Shown: in pieces, positions 49,420 through 60,762 of the stretch | Numbering within the stretch: the stretch's first letter is position 1 | Layout: the number at the start of each line of letters is the position of its first letter | Origin: Mastigias papua | Taxonomy: Eukaryota > Cnidaria > Scyphozoa > Rhizostomeae > Mastigiidae | Assembly: GCA_964019165.1 (NCBI GenBank) | Contig: OZ025271.1 | Coordinates: forward strand, 2,788,501-2,852,500 | Length of the DNA stretch: 64,000 bases | Direction: 5' to 3' | The notes under the pieces: generated by a model | Told to the model about the DNA's origin: nothing | Database searches by the model: none | Seen by the model: the letters and a program-made list of their open reading frames with translations, nothing else | Position numbers and translations under genes: made by a program

Positions 49420-50900
49420 TTTTCTATGGCGGATAGAAAGAATAAAAAGAAGTATTCAATAGACAAATGGTGTCATTGGAGGAAAAAATACAGTTGTGAA
49501 TGTACATAAGATAGCAGCACTAGTAAAAGCAGATATTCAGAGAGCTTAGAAAGTTATCTCTTGCCTATAGATAAGCGCAACATTCAGTATTATTCAGCTG
49601 CGAAAACAGAAGTTGCTAAAGACAGAGATATGGAACATGAGTGGAGGATGACAGAGTTTGCAGACAAAAAGGCAGTTGAAAGTTAAATTAGCAATGAAAA
49701 TATAGTAGAGATAGAGAGCAATACGGCAGGCAAGCTAGAGTAGAGTTTAACCCAGAAAGGTATTAAGTTATCAGCATCAATAGTTCAGACATGGATTATT
49801 CATCTTATGAGATAAGGCACATAGAAAGGCACAATATAAAGTCTGCAATGAATTCATCTGTCATACCACACGTGAACGAGAAGGAATTGATTTCAGAATG
49901 ACAGCATGAATAAGCGGTTGTACTAGAAGAAGCTGATATCCCTGAAACAGGGAATGAAGAAGAACCATAGAAAACACTACATGGAAAGTGCTACTATGGT
50001 AACAGGATGTGCATGTCCGGAAGAATCTGAACTGGACAAGTGAACATACCACGTGTTAAATTCGGTGATTATCTTGCTGAACATTAAATTAAATTCTACC
50101 TATTGAGTTGATGCTCAATATACAATGTTGGTCACATTGATGGATGTGAATTTTTTATCATAATTCAATCATTAGCTGCGATACTATATGTAGAAACACT
50201 GATTATGATATGGAAGAAACAAACTAAAGGCAAGTTATATTCAGTTCATTGAGACATTTCTCAGAATGCTGATGGCAAACTCTTTTACTGCAGTCCCCGT
50301 TTTTTCTATAAAGCATCAGCAAGATCTTAGCTACTAAACATTGAATAGCTTTCTGATAACTCGTGAAACAGATTTCAAGGCGAGCAAGGGGATCTGTCCT
50401 CGTTGGATTGGCTTGCTCTATAAATTAATTATAAATAGGTGTATCACATCAGCCACTTTGCTATGTACCCATTGACTCCATACAGCGTAAACCTTAATTA
50501 CCCAAAATGAAGCTTTCCATTACTAAAGGGAAAGAGTCTCCCAGGAATCTCCAATTGAAATTCATTAGAAGCAACTATACTAAATACACCTCCAGCCTTG
50601 CTGTAGCAAGACCTCACTTCTCAATTGCAACTACTATGTCTGGAAGCTACATTGTATGACCCAATGCACTAGAGAACAGTTCTATGGCCCGCGATTTTCT
50701 GTGCAGTTAGTTATCCATTGAAATGTAAATATAGAAAAGCTGTAAAAATATATCTTAACTGGACACTAAAACAATCAAACCAAGTTGATACAATGAGGTA
50801 CTAGAGGTTGAGTATTATGATATTTTTATTGTAGGCCTTTTAGCCTTTACCAGAAAGTTTTTGGATAGAACAGTGAATGGTATAAAATGACGAATGATTC
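49420..50900 (+). other. Possible heavily decayed ORF, otherwise unassigned
   Basis: One plus-strand frame from about 49,430 reads as charged protein (RYSESLESYLLPIDKRNIQY, then VAKDRDMEHEWRMTEFADKK) but is broken by several stops. Another stretch near 50,044 reads IPRVKFGDYLAEH before a stop. I cannot assign a family; it may be a dead element or chance. Confidence 0.25.
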
Positions 50901-50943
50901 TACACGTATTTTGTAAATAAAAAACTTGGATCGGCACCTAGTA

Positions 50944-51143
50944 CTAGAAATGTCTTAGTTTTGCAAGAAAATTTTGATATTTTAGTGCTAAAAGTTTCTT
51001 AATTGGGGTCTTATTCTCGAAACCAAAAATAGCCTTACTCTTCACTTCGAGCATTTCTGGTTGGATATAAACGCTCACATCACGAAAAGGCCCACGCAGA
51101 TCAATGTCAAAAGTGGCAATGTTTTCCAAAGAAGTCAAACAAA
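50944..51143 (-). CDS. Possible terminal exon after the ZU5 exon
   Basis: Minus-strand acceptor AAATCTCAG, then an open frame to a TAG at 50,946-50,944. The product contains IATFDIDLRGPFRDVSVYIQ, then AIFGFENKTPIKKLLALKYQ. The acceptor phase matches the donor of the ZU5 exon 455 bp upstream, so direct splicing would give an in-frame C-terminus. The exons at 46.8 and 45.4 kb would then be alternative or belong to another transcript. Family unknown. Confidence 0.45.
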
Positions 51144-51597
51144 CTGAGATTTACAAAAACTGTGGACAAAATAGTTCATTATCTATGTTCTATAGATTAG
51201 TCTAATCCATAGTTAAATTTTTCTTGAGCATAGAATTAGAGTATTTTCATTTTTTGGCCTGTCTAGTACTAGTTTCTTTTAAAAAAGCGTTTACTACCAT
51301 TTTGGCTGTATGAAGATTTGTCAATGAAAGTTACAAAGTGACTTGACGCATTACATGGTTCATGAATGCAATTAAATATAGCATAGAAGCAAAACTAAAT
51401 TAAAACATAATATAGTATAGGATGAAAAGAATACATTTAGAAAATAACTTAAGTATATTATAGGGTGAAAAGGATATATTTAGAAAAGAATAAAGGATAT
51501 ACATGAACCTGTCTACAACCATAATTAAAGAAATTTCAGAGTTATTCAGAGTTATTGATAATGTGATGTGATATAGGACAAATATCAAAAAACATAC

Positions 51598-51926
51598 TTT
51601 CATCGGTATTTAGTGCAATCCATGTGTCATCATTGCATTGATATGCTTTAATAACAATTGATGAATGATCAGGCAGCTGGAAAACACTATGTTTGATTGT
51701 TAGAGTAGCTGGATTTTTGAACTTTACCCCAGTCTTCTCAATTTCCACAATGTCGCTTACAATTACTTCACCAAAAGAGCAAGGATTCATTTGGACATCT
51801 GATGCAGCAGTAGCTCTAGCCATCAATTTAACCTTCCTATCAACTGCATTGTCAGGGATATGAATGGAAAATAGATCATAGTCACAGCTGAAGCCTCGAT
51901 TCTTGTCAATAGCAAATCTAATAAGC
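51598..51926 (-). CDS. ZU5-domain exon
   Basis: Minus-strand acceptor TGTCTTTACAG, 329 bp open, donor GAAA/GTATGT. The product runs IDKNRGFSCDYDLFSIHIPD, then ARATAASDVQMNPCSFGEVI, VEIEKTGVKFKNPATLTIKH, and ends DDTWIALNTDE. The pattern of IPxxAV, then a Gxx(V/I)xSxIVE step, GxxFxxPxTLxI(K/P)H and W is the ZU5 fold found in UNC5-type receptors, ankyrins and death-domain adaptors. About 100 residues are present, the usual domain length. Partner domains are not visible, so the exact protein cannot be named. Confidence 0.75.
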
Positions 51927-52109
51927 CTGTAAAGACATGTAGTCATAAAATGTAATTCACAATACATAGGTATAGATATATTCAAAAATATGATACAGAT
52001 TTGTACAAATTGACATGAGATCAAATGAACATATACATATTGTACATTACACAAAGAAATACTTACAGAACAAATTTGCTTCAATACTGACCATCAATAA
52101 GTTATACAC

Positions 52110-52344
52110 ACAGTTGATTTCTCAATTTTACCCAATTTTACCACCTTCCCCATTTACAAGTATGTAAGCTATTTTTCTACCAAATCCCACATCAGATATT
52201 GCAAAAGCTTTAGGCCTCATTTTCTCACCTTGTCAATTACCTGTCTACGATCCGTTGGGTAAGAACTCAAATACATTTCATTAACATTTTCAAAGAAAAG
52301 ATCACTTGGACGAATTTCATGCACTTGGTAAACAATCACAGTAA
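52110..52344 (-). CDS. Coding-like segment upstream of the ZU5 exon, possible single-base frameshift
   Basis: Minus strand after TTGGTAG: a frame reads VYQVHEIRPSDLFFENVNEM, then YLSSYPTDRRQVIDK, followed by a possible donor AAG/GTGAGA or CAG/GTAATT. If it is not spliced, it stops three codons later. One base earlier in an A-run, another frame continues MRPKAFAISDVGFGRKIAYI, then LVNGEGGKIG. Either this is an exon with a chance open intron, or one continuous exon with a 1-base deletion or assembly error. Phases do not match the ZU5 exon directly. Confidence 0.4.
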
Positions 52345-53254
52345 ACTACCAAAATGTCATACTACCAATCTTAATCAAAAAGAATCACAAGAAGTAACAT
52401 AAATCTTTTATGTTCTCCTACAAGTGACACAGCTACACCTCCTAACCAAAATTTTACAGTTAAGTGATCCAATTGTGAAAATCTTGATACATATGATGAT
52501 TACGTGTGTAATTAACTACATAATTAATTGCATAATATCTTCTCGGCTAGGTACCATATAAGATGAACTCAAAATTCCATGAAAAATTCATATTCATAGA
52601 CTGATGGACAACAAAACTTCATAGACCGATGGACAAAAAAATACATGATTAGATTGAATAAAGGGAGAGATTGAAGGATTAACCCCCGCTGCCCAAGACC
52701 AAAGCAGGCTTATTCAAAATTATCAATGTTAGAGCTTCAAGGATCATCATTGCAGTCAGAAGTGCACAAACTAGTCTTAAATAGCAGAGCACATTTTTGA
52801 GAAGAGATATTTTTTTCTAATTTCAATGTCTATTTCCTTTGTTTTACTTTTGTTTCGATGACCTTAGTTTGATCTATGTGCTGTGTCTGATTGTACTATA
52901 GCCTGCCAAAGATACCTCTACAAACTACAATAATATCTAACAATATGCAATAGTTTGACTAAATAAGACGCCAACTGGTCTGGTTACAATAACAGGAAAA
53001 GTTGCAACAGAGCGGTCATTTCTGGGTTAGACGCATCTTCTAATCGGATTGTAAAGGAGCCATATTTTGTATAGGTGTTGATAGTTTCCTTTATAGGTGG
53101 ACAATGGAAACAGAGAGAGAGCGAGATCAGAAGAAGAGATTGGTGCACTAAGACGGAGGATAGAGTTTGGCTTTGGTTGATGCAAGTTGTTTGCATACGA
53201 GAGCAAGTTTGCTTCACTGTGCATATACCTTTTGTGCTCGAGGCTAACATTGCT

Positions 53255-53325
53255 CTTTGTGTGTGTGTGTGTGTGTGTGTGCGCACGCGCGTATGTGTGT
53301 GTGTGTGCGCGCTCGCGTGTGGTCA
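53255..53325. repeat. (TG)n with CG/GC interruptions
   Basis: TG repeat interrupted by GCGCACGCGCGT, a Z-DNA-prone alternating purine-pyrimidine tract. Confidence 0.9.
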
Positions 53326-53737
53326 GAGCTGCAAAGCTTCGATTTTTAGCTAAATACGATAATAGCTTGCTTCTTAGTCACAAATTTCGGCATGAGGCCC
53401 TTACAAACACTGAGCTTATTTGCTTCCATTGCCAGAAAGAGTAAACCAGAAGTTAAAAAAGACCCTTCCAATCTTGCCACATTACAAGGTTAGGTCTACT
53501 GAGGCATAATGCAGTGGACGTTCTGTGTAGTTACAGTACGTCCATCAGCTGCAAGCCAACAGGGCAACTGCAGTATTTTTCCAAAGCCCTGGACCTAAGT
53601 AGGCCCTCACTCATTAAGTTTTGAAGAAAATTAAATATATTACAAATTCCTCATTTTATTTCCTCTCTTTGTTAGTAACATTCATGCTCAAACCTTAGAA
53701 ATTGTCGTTTGAAAATCACATTATTAAATGTATCAAA

Positions 53738-53822
53738 ACAAATGTCAATTGATATCAAAACAAGAGTCAATTGATATCACAAAGCACACGTCAATTGATA
53801 TCAAAACATAGCCAATTGAGTT
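53738..53822 (+). repeat. Short tandem repeat of TCAATTGATATCA
   Basis: About four copies at roughly 22-25-bp spacing, the last one diverged. Each contains two palindromes (CAATTG and TGATATCA). Confidence 0.8.
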
Positions 53823-53875
53823 TGGTCAAAAAAGAGTTTTGTGATTATATTCTCTGGCACGCTCTTTCTGATAGA

Positions 53876-54366
53876 GGCCATTCAAAAAGTACGCATACTC
53901 TGGAGGGGGGAGGGGGTACCTGAAAAGTGTACAACAGTGTACAAGGGGCGAAGGGGGGTATTTCAAAGAATGTACGTACACCCATGTAATTTTAAAGTGT
54001 TGTTTATTTGAAAACCGTTCTAAGTAAATACAACTATCTTTTAAGCCTTGGCCAAACGATCCAACATTGACCCAATATAAAGCCAGAAATTGCCAGGTTT
54101 ATTCTAGCTTCAGTTTGGATGAGGGTGGCCAAAGCCAAATGACCCAGCAAATGTTGAATTCTTTGTCATGCCTTTCATATTGCGAACATGAAAAAGACCT
54201 TTGGGTGCATGCTTGAAGTCAGCAAGTGTTGCGTCTCTGGGAGAATTTATGTATTTAAAATTTTAGGTGGGTGGGATAATGGCTCAAAACTACGTGCGCT
54301 CAGGGGGGGAGGAAGAGGGCGTCAAAAATTCATTGATATTGCGCTTACGTACTTTTTGAATGGTCC
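53876..54366. mobile_element. MITE-like element with GGCCATTCAAAAAGTACG ends
   Basis: Left end GGCCATTCAAAAAGTACG; right end, in reverse complement, GGACCATTCAAAAAGTACG. Both are followed inward by G-rich sequence. The element is about 490 bp, non-coding, with no clear target duplication. Similar ends are common on small DNA elements of invertebrates, by recollection only. Confidence 0.65.
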
Positions 54367-55149
54367 AATATTAAGGAAATGTTGCGAAAATTTGCTGCTG
54401 CAATGACAACCTGCAAAAATGATAACCTGCTGTTGTATTTCCTGTACTTTATAATCATTTTAAGCTCTTATTCAAATTCCGACACCCCAATTATTCTCAC
54501 CCTCGTTTATTAAAACTCTGAATTTTTTCCAACCTCCTGTTCATTAAGACTCACCGTTTATTTGGCACTTGAGAGTACAGATAGTACTTCAATTTTTGTT
54601 CTGTTTTCTATACTCTTTTCCCCTTGTTGCCTTTTGTTTTCCTAGAACTCCTTCTGGAATGTTTCTATGCATAATCATATATATTTCGTTTTGAATATTT
54701 GATGCTTAAGCGTCAAAAATTTGCTTAAGCAATGATAGAAGATGATGCTGTGCTGTTAGCTATCACGCAAAATTGTTTCGGAAAACTCATCTCACTATCA
54801 TATACATTGTTGAACGTAACAAGCATATCTTTTATGATAGTCCTTCATGTGCTTGATTTCTAACATTCCTATATGATGAGGGACTTTTTGACTGGTCAGG
54901 GGAAAGTTATGCATAATTTCATTTTAGTTACGTGAATCTCAGTTCTTTTAATGCACAAGATAATTTTCCTATGATGTTTTGCTAAACTTCTTAATACTTT
55001 CCTCATAGTAGTCTGCTCAAGTTTAACAGATGTCATTATGATATTCTTGAAGGGTGGGGAGGGGGGATTCCATCTGGAATGCAATTTTCCTGGCAAGTGA
55101 CATCGCGGTGTAAATCAGTAATAGCTTCCTTTTCATCCAATCCTTACAG

Positions 55150-55573
55150 ACAGGTCATTTGCTGGAAAAATTAGGCCTTTTTCCTGTCAAAGTTGTCTCT
55201 TCGGATTCCTTGCCAAGAAACATATTGGAACAGATTAAGACTTGGGGCATCTTGAAATTTGGCGAAAAATTCAAGATGACGGAATTCGTCAAAATAAGTT
55301 ACTGAAATAATCTTGTAAAACGAACATATTTTTGCGGCAAAGTGTGTTATTGCTTCAAAGACATGTTCTGGATCGTGACTGATCATAGACAAAATCATAC
55401 TGGCGTTCTTAAGATCAAAGAATTTCCAAAAATCTAGAATTTTAGCACTTTGCTCTATACTAACAAAGTTACTTAGATAAAAAACGTTCTTTAAGTTAAA
55501 TAAAGTTGACAAGAGAGCCTTATAAGTGAGAATAGAACTTTATGAAATAAAGAAATCGGATGTCAGGAAAAGG
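55150..55573 (-). repeat. Left arm of an inverted repeat (pairs with 56,103-56,555)
   Basis: Matches the right arm in reverse complement over about 430 bp with scattered substitutions and one gap, from CATTTGCTGGAAAAATTAGG to AAATAAAGAAATCGGAT. The spacer is about 530 bp. Confidence 0.85.
55171..55512 (-). CDS. 113-codon open frame within the inverted-repeat arm
   Basis: An uninterrupted minus-strand frame (MSTLFNLKNVFYLSNFVSIE, then ASMILSMISHDPEHVFEAIT, ending GIRRDNFDRKKA). The same frame in the right arm (plus strand, from about 56,180) is broken by several stops. The open copy may be a remnant of an element-encoded protein. Family not recognised; it could be chance. Confidence 0.35.
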   Translation of the reverse strand: MSTLFNLKNVFYLSNFVSIEQSAKILDFWKFFDLKNASMILSMISHDPEHVFEAITHFAAKICSFYKIISVTYFDEFRHLEFFAKFQDAPSLNLFQYVSWQGIRRDNFDRKKA

Positions 55574-55582
55574 TGTGAAAGT

Positions 55583-55636
55583 TTAAGGGTCTGATGATCA
55601 AGTAATGGCTCCGTTACGTGATCATCAGACCCTTAA
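55583..55636. repeat. Perfect 18-bp inverted repeat (hairpin) in the spacer
   Basis: TTAAGGGTCTGATGATCA at 55,583 is exactly complementary to 55,619-55,636, with an 18-base loop that can add GTAA/TTAC pairs. Confidence 0.9.
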
Positions 55637-56102
55637 CCTTTTACATCCATCTCTATCCACACTTCCTTGATTCCGAGGCATGAATACATCGTGTCGAGGG
55701 ATTTGAAATTGATCACTATCATGTGGAAGCTTTCCGAACCTCATGTTATCTCATTGTCAATGGAAAGCCTCCCAAACTCTTTGTCACCTGTGCCTGTCGT
55801 GCATACTAACTGCAAGATGAAGCTAGCCAAAACAATCCAAACCGAGTCAAAGCAAGTCAGCAAGCCACAACATATATAACTATTGATAAAATGGGGTCAA
55901 AATCACAAATAGCGTCTTTGACTTCCATGATGACTCAAATGGAAGTGAGAATGGTATTTAGTGTTCATAATGACCGTTATGGTAGAGTTGGACAATAATA
56001 GAAACTTGAGGTATATTCAGCATGCAATAGAGTCCTACGAAGTAGAAATGCACCACAAAAATCTCAAATCTTCGCCTTCTGATGGTATGACTTGTTCCCA
56101 TT

Positions 56103-56555
56103 TCTTTTCCTGAAATCCGATTTCTTTATTTCATAAAGTTCTATTCTCACTTATGAGGCTCTCTTGTCAACTTTATTTAACTTAAAGACAGTTTTCTATC
56201 TAAGTAACTTTGTTAATATAGAGCAATGTGCTAAAATTCTCTAATTTTGGAAATTCTTTGATCTTAAGAACGCCAGTATGATTTTGTCTATGATCAGTCA
56301 TGATCCAGAACATGTCTTTGAAGCAATAAGACACTTTGCTGCAAAAATCTGTTCGTTTTACAAGATTATTTAACTAATTTATAGCCAAAACAATCTAAAA
56401 ATTCCTTCATTTTGACGAATTCTGCCATCTTGAAATTTTCGCCAAATTTCAAAGTGCCCCAAGTCTTAATCTGTTCCAATATGTTTCTTGGCAAGGAATC
56501 CGAAGAGAAAACTTTGACAGGAAAAAGGCCTAATTTTTCCAGCAAATGGCCTGTT
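56103..56555 (+). repeat. Right arm of the inverted repeat
   Basis: Partner of 55,150-55,573; its version of the open frame carries stops and a small insertion near 56,370. Confidence 0.85.
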
Positions 56556-56610
56556 TATTAGAAGCCCTGTAGCAGAGCACAGGTATCAGAGTAGTTTCTG
56601 GAGAAGTCCT

Positions 56611-56650
56611 TCTGTAGCTGGCTCTTAAATGTTCGACTTTAGAGCCAGCT
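56611..56650. repeat. Short hairpin
   Basis: AGCTGGCTCTTAAA and TTTAGAGCCAGCT flank a loop of about 8 bases. The flanking 56,556-57,600 is AT-rich and otherwise shows only the micro-exon candidate. Confidence 0.7.
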
Positions 56651-57225
56651 GATATGGGCGTATTTTACTGACTATTGGCTGACACTGACAAGAAAACAAA
56701 TGCCGAAGAAACCAACCACGAATGTCGAACCAATATTCGAAAGCCGTAAACTATAACGTAGAACAACAAAATATAACTACGTTAATTTAAACATGCATAA
56801 AATGAAAGCGAAAATATATAACTAATAGCAACAAATAGAACTCGAATAATATCAATGCTATAATATCAGAACTCAAGCACAATGGCGTTACTAATTAACG
56901 AGACGATAACAAGGATACGTCATTGAATTACACACAAATAAACAATACAAAAACGCACGCACCAGTCATAAAAAAGCAACAAAGCGGCCATTACACCTTC
57001 CATCAAAAATTTGCTGGCACCGATGTCGTTTGGAAGGACGAATGCCTAATGCTGACATACTCCTTTGCAGAGGCCAATAATGTTTCCAACCTATGATCCT
57101 CTGAGAACATTTTCATTCTTTGTATACCAAATAAGATAAAAGACATAAACACAAAAATACATGCATAACAATGAACTGCAAATAACGTAAGACAGTTTAA
57201 CGCAGTGGATCTATGTTATGCTCAC

Positions 57226-57260
57226 CCTGTGTTGTCAGGTTCACTACTTTCATCTTGATA
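57226..57260 (-). CDS. Candidate 35-bp micro-exon
   Basis: Minus strand: acceptor CATTTTCTTCTAG, exon reading YQDESSEPDNT, donor AGG/GTGAGC. Good splice signals flank a short acidic peptide. It could be an upstream exon of the ZU5 gene; the evidence is signals only. Confidence 0.3.
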
Positions 57261-57614
57261 CTAGAAGAAAATGACTATATTATGAATCAAGAGTAGATAT
57301 AACTTATATATTACGATCAATGAAGCAAATAACATTGTCCTAGTATAAAAGATGATGCAAATGATGTTGAACCAGAATGCATATGTGGCTCAATCTCATC
57401 AGTGAAATAACGATGTCTTCATTCTTTTTTATTTAAAGTTCCAACGCAATACCTTACTATTCCCACTTTACATGAGGTAAAAGCACAAATCAAAAATGAA
57501 CAAAGATTGGGGGAAATCTTCATGTGCATTCAAATCTTCATTCATACATAGGCAATCACTATGTGGTCAGTTACAAAGAACTGTCCCTTCCCTTTTAACA
57601 TCAGCTCTTCATTG

Positions 57615-57880
57615 CCTATGGGCGACTAGCAAAGTGGTTAGAGCGCTAGACTGCTGAGCAGAATATAGATGGTTCGAGCCGAACCCTCGGATGGTAGCTG
57701 GGATGCTCGTTAGCTGTCCACACTGCAGCAAATGGGTACCTCATGGCAACATTTGGAAAGTTAAAGGCAGTGAGGAAAGGAACAGGCAACTCTACTTCAC
57801 TAAGCCGATGGCTCAGGATAAGTATCCCCTCTAATGGACACTTTCTAACTTGTGGAATCGTACATTGGGCTCACATTTTA
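57615..57880 (+). mobile_element. tRNA-derived SINE
   Basis: The head has an A box TAGCAAAGTGGTTAG at 57,627 and a B box GGTTCGAGCC at 57,671, with tRNA spacing and a TGCTGA anticodon-loop region. The body follows (CACACTGCAGCAAATGGGTA, then AAGCCGATGGCTCAGG and GGAATCGTACATTGGGC). There is no clear poly(A) or target duplication. The head is pol III promoter-like; the body suggests a shared SINE family in this genome. Confidence 0.75.
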
Positions 57881-57889
57881 CTTTCATTC

Positions 57890-58655
57890 GCCTAATAGAT
57901 ACCTAATTTAACAAGTACTATCGAATGCCTTAGCATCCCCAAACTTCATTATACTTGGACATGATGTAAGGGGCTAAAATGTAAAGAATAATTTTTCCAC
58001 TACTTAGAACAGCAACAACCCCATGTATAACAGATACAATAGAAAGAAATCAGTCAATTATCTATGTGGACGGTTGAGTCTGAATTAGAAGGCTGCCTCT
58101 CTCCAAACCAGTGTGGAATATGTCTCAATGTATTGATATTAATTATCATAACATTGTATGATGAATGAAACGGACAAAAAAGACAAGACAACATTAAAAC
58201 TTCATAACCTTTGATGTCCAAAGTAAATTTTGCTCTAGCTTTAATGCACAGAATGAATTAGTCTTTAATTATTATAAAATTAATCTAAATAAGATACTTA
58301 GATTAGTTGCTGGCAATGGATCTAAAGAATTTATCCACTCAAGAGAAGATATAAAGTTTGAGGAAGTGCACAATTGACATGCAAATAACTACTGGAGAAC
58401 CGCTTGACTGATTGAGGTTACATAGAACCAGTCAATTGCTAAATTAAACTAAATTTTGATAATAACAGTCCTAGAGACCTGAACAGCAGTTCAAAATTAA
58501 GGGGTCTACGAGCACAAGGGTTAAATCAAATTCACACATATTCACCATGACTTGTATTCACCAGTTGAAGCAATCCTCATGAAAGGTTTTTGCATTTGGA
58601 TGTAAGAAGTTGACTATACAGGTTGTAAAGGATAGTGTGAAAAACTGTGAAAAAC
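57890..58655. other. Unassigned AT-rich stretch
   Basis: No gene or element could be supported. Confidence 0.5.
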
Positions 58656-58659
58656 TTAA

Positions 58660-59346
58660 AGCCTATTCACACTACCCCAACCATTGTACATCTACCCAAG
58701 GTGAATTCAACACGATGCAAACCCAGGTCTTGTGGACACTGAAATCAGCCACATGTAAAGAGTGGACAGAAACTATGTGTGAACTAGCACAACAATAACT
58801 TCACTATAGCACGAAAAAGCGGGGGAAATTCTCCTGCGCATCGTGTTAGACATCTAAGCCTGAGTATACCAAGTACGAATTGTATACAATTTAGTTCAGT
58901 CCGTTTAGTACATTTCACGATAACAATATCTGCAATGATGGCCCTATCTGTTTTTGATAAACATGCTTTTCTAGTTATCCGGTTGAAATTGGAAGTGTAT
59001 GTTAATCCATAATCGGCAGTATTGTATGAAGTTTCGATTATCAGGCTCGACAAATAATCAGTCACTCACAAACAGCCTAGGCATACAGGAAAACTAATCT
59101 GACTGTAACTCATATATTGATAAATCCATCTCTTGTCATGCCCTAAGTGTGAACTTAACCCAGGTTTACCCAAGGGTACATCTATCAATACTACGCTGGG
59201 ACGAACCTAGGTTGAATCCAGCTACAAAGCTATGTTAAATTAACTCAGGGCAAACCTAGGTTACCTGTGTCCACAATGTGAACTCGAACCTGGGTCGGCT
59301 CAAACCTGGCAAAAACCTAGGCTAGTTGGCATAGTGTGGATAAGGT
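58660..59346. mobile_element. 687-bp TTAA-flanked MITE
   Basis: TTAA at 58,656-58,659 and 59,347-59,350 flank AGCCTATTCACACTA at the left end and TAGTGTGGATAAGGT at the right, an imperfect inverted pair. The interior is non-coding and carries several AACCTAGGTT-type words. TTAA duplications are typical of piggyBac-class elements, so a non-autonomous piggyBac-like element is the best reading. Confidence 0.65.
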
Positions 59347-59349
59347 TTA

Positions 59350-60380
59350 AGATGAAAATGTTAGCGACAGTTGGATAATTGGGCAACTCTATAGATGTGG
59401 TTGACTCTTCTATACATTAAAAGGGCATTTTCTCGAATAGAACACAAGTAGGAGATTACAGCATCGCTTTCATCTAACTGAATCATGCATTATTATTTTC
59501 TTAGTCAAATGTCTTGGATCAAAGAACTCAAAGTCAAAGGTAAAAAGATTGAAACAATTTAAGTGGAGTCATTTGTCATAATATTAAAAATAAAACCGAG
59601 AATTCAAAACCTGCAAGTACACAATTTTGCAGAGATTATGCTTGTGAATAATGAAAAACAAGGAATGGAATCTTTAGAATTTCATATATAAAAGCAATAT
59701 TGTAAAGGAAAAGTAAAACTCTAAAAGGTTTTTCACTCGATTTCATGTAACAACACTGTTTGGTAGTTGAATTTTACAAACGAGATATGATAAGCTTGCT
59801 TTTTTCTTCATCAATCAGGTATGGCACCACTTCGACCTTAAGTAGAACATACTTCCAAAGGTTTGTTCTCTATTTTAAATTTCATTGGACATGCTATTGA
59901 ATCCATTCCTTGTCATAATCAGCAAAATTATAATCTGCGAGGCCATGTTTGTGACAATGTTGAAAGTAGTGAATACCCAACTAAATCAATCAATCACAAA
60001 ACTACTTTCTTGTAGAGATAGACTGATAAATTTCAACATTTATTGCAAATGTAGCCTCCATCAAAGCACATTTACCAAACAGCGACATCGTGGGGCTAGT
60101 ATCAGTAAAATCAAGAGCAAATGTAGGAAAACTACATAATTTAAATGCACTGATATCATCAAGAAAGACCAATATAAATTATAGTTAGAAACTGGTCGTT
60201 TCTAATGCCAGGGACAGGGGCGGAAGGAATTGAGACAGTGCATGAAAATATTTACCTTCAATTTGTTGAGTACCAAAGCTAAAATTACAATTAATTGTTT
60301 GGCTGTCAAATTATCTACCTGCTGCCTATGTTCTTCAGGTATTGCCTACTCCTGTAGCATCAAGAAATGAGTTTAAGTTT
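59350..60380. other. Unassigned stretch
   Basis: AT-rich, no supported gene; open frames here have no family or splice evidence. Confidence 0.5.
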
Positions 60381-60384
60381 GCTC

Positions 60385-60762
60385 AAAGGAGATATACGTA
60401 ATGCCTTAGAATAGTTCAAATAGAACAAAATGGCAGCATATCCAGACAAATGTTAGGTGATCTTCATGCGCCTTAACAAGGGTCAAAAATTAAATCTTGA
60501 AATAAATGGTATATCTATCAAGACAACTGAGGAGGTTAAATTTCTTGGAATAAAAATTGACTCAAAGTTCCAATTTCAGAGTCAGGTGGAAGCTCTTTAC
60601 AAAACGGAAAACAAAAAGGACAACGTGTTCTCTCGAATTGCTGGGTATCTACCAATACACAAAGCCAGTGTGCTTTGCAAGACGTTTATAAGGTCAACTT
60701 TCAACTATAGTCCACTGATAAGGGTGCTTTGTGGTAAAACTTCAAATAATAGAATAAACATA
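60385..60762 (+). pseudogene. LINE reverse-transcriptase thumb-region fragment
   Basis: The plus strand reads MAAYPDKC, stop, VIFMRLNKGQKLNLEINGIS, then VKFLGIKIDSKFQFQSQVEA and SRIAGYLPIHKASVLCKTFI. This is the region after the catalytic YADD block of Jockey/CR1-like RTs (NPxKxQxxxxG, FLGIxID, xxVCKTFIxSxxxY). Stops are present upstream, and the reading is cut by a foldback element at 60,763. It is a dead fragment. Confidence 0.8.

Noticed and set aside
52984..53286. 100-codon minus-strand frame ending in a leucine run
   Set aside because: It begins in the TG microsatellite, has no splice signals and no family match.
58784..59065. 93-codon minus-strand frame
   Set aside because: Lies wholly within the TTAA-flanked MITE and is not protein-like.
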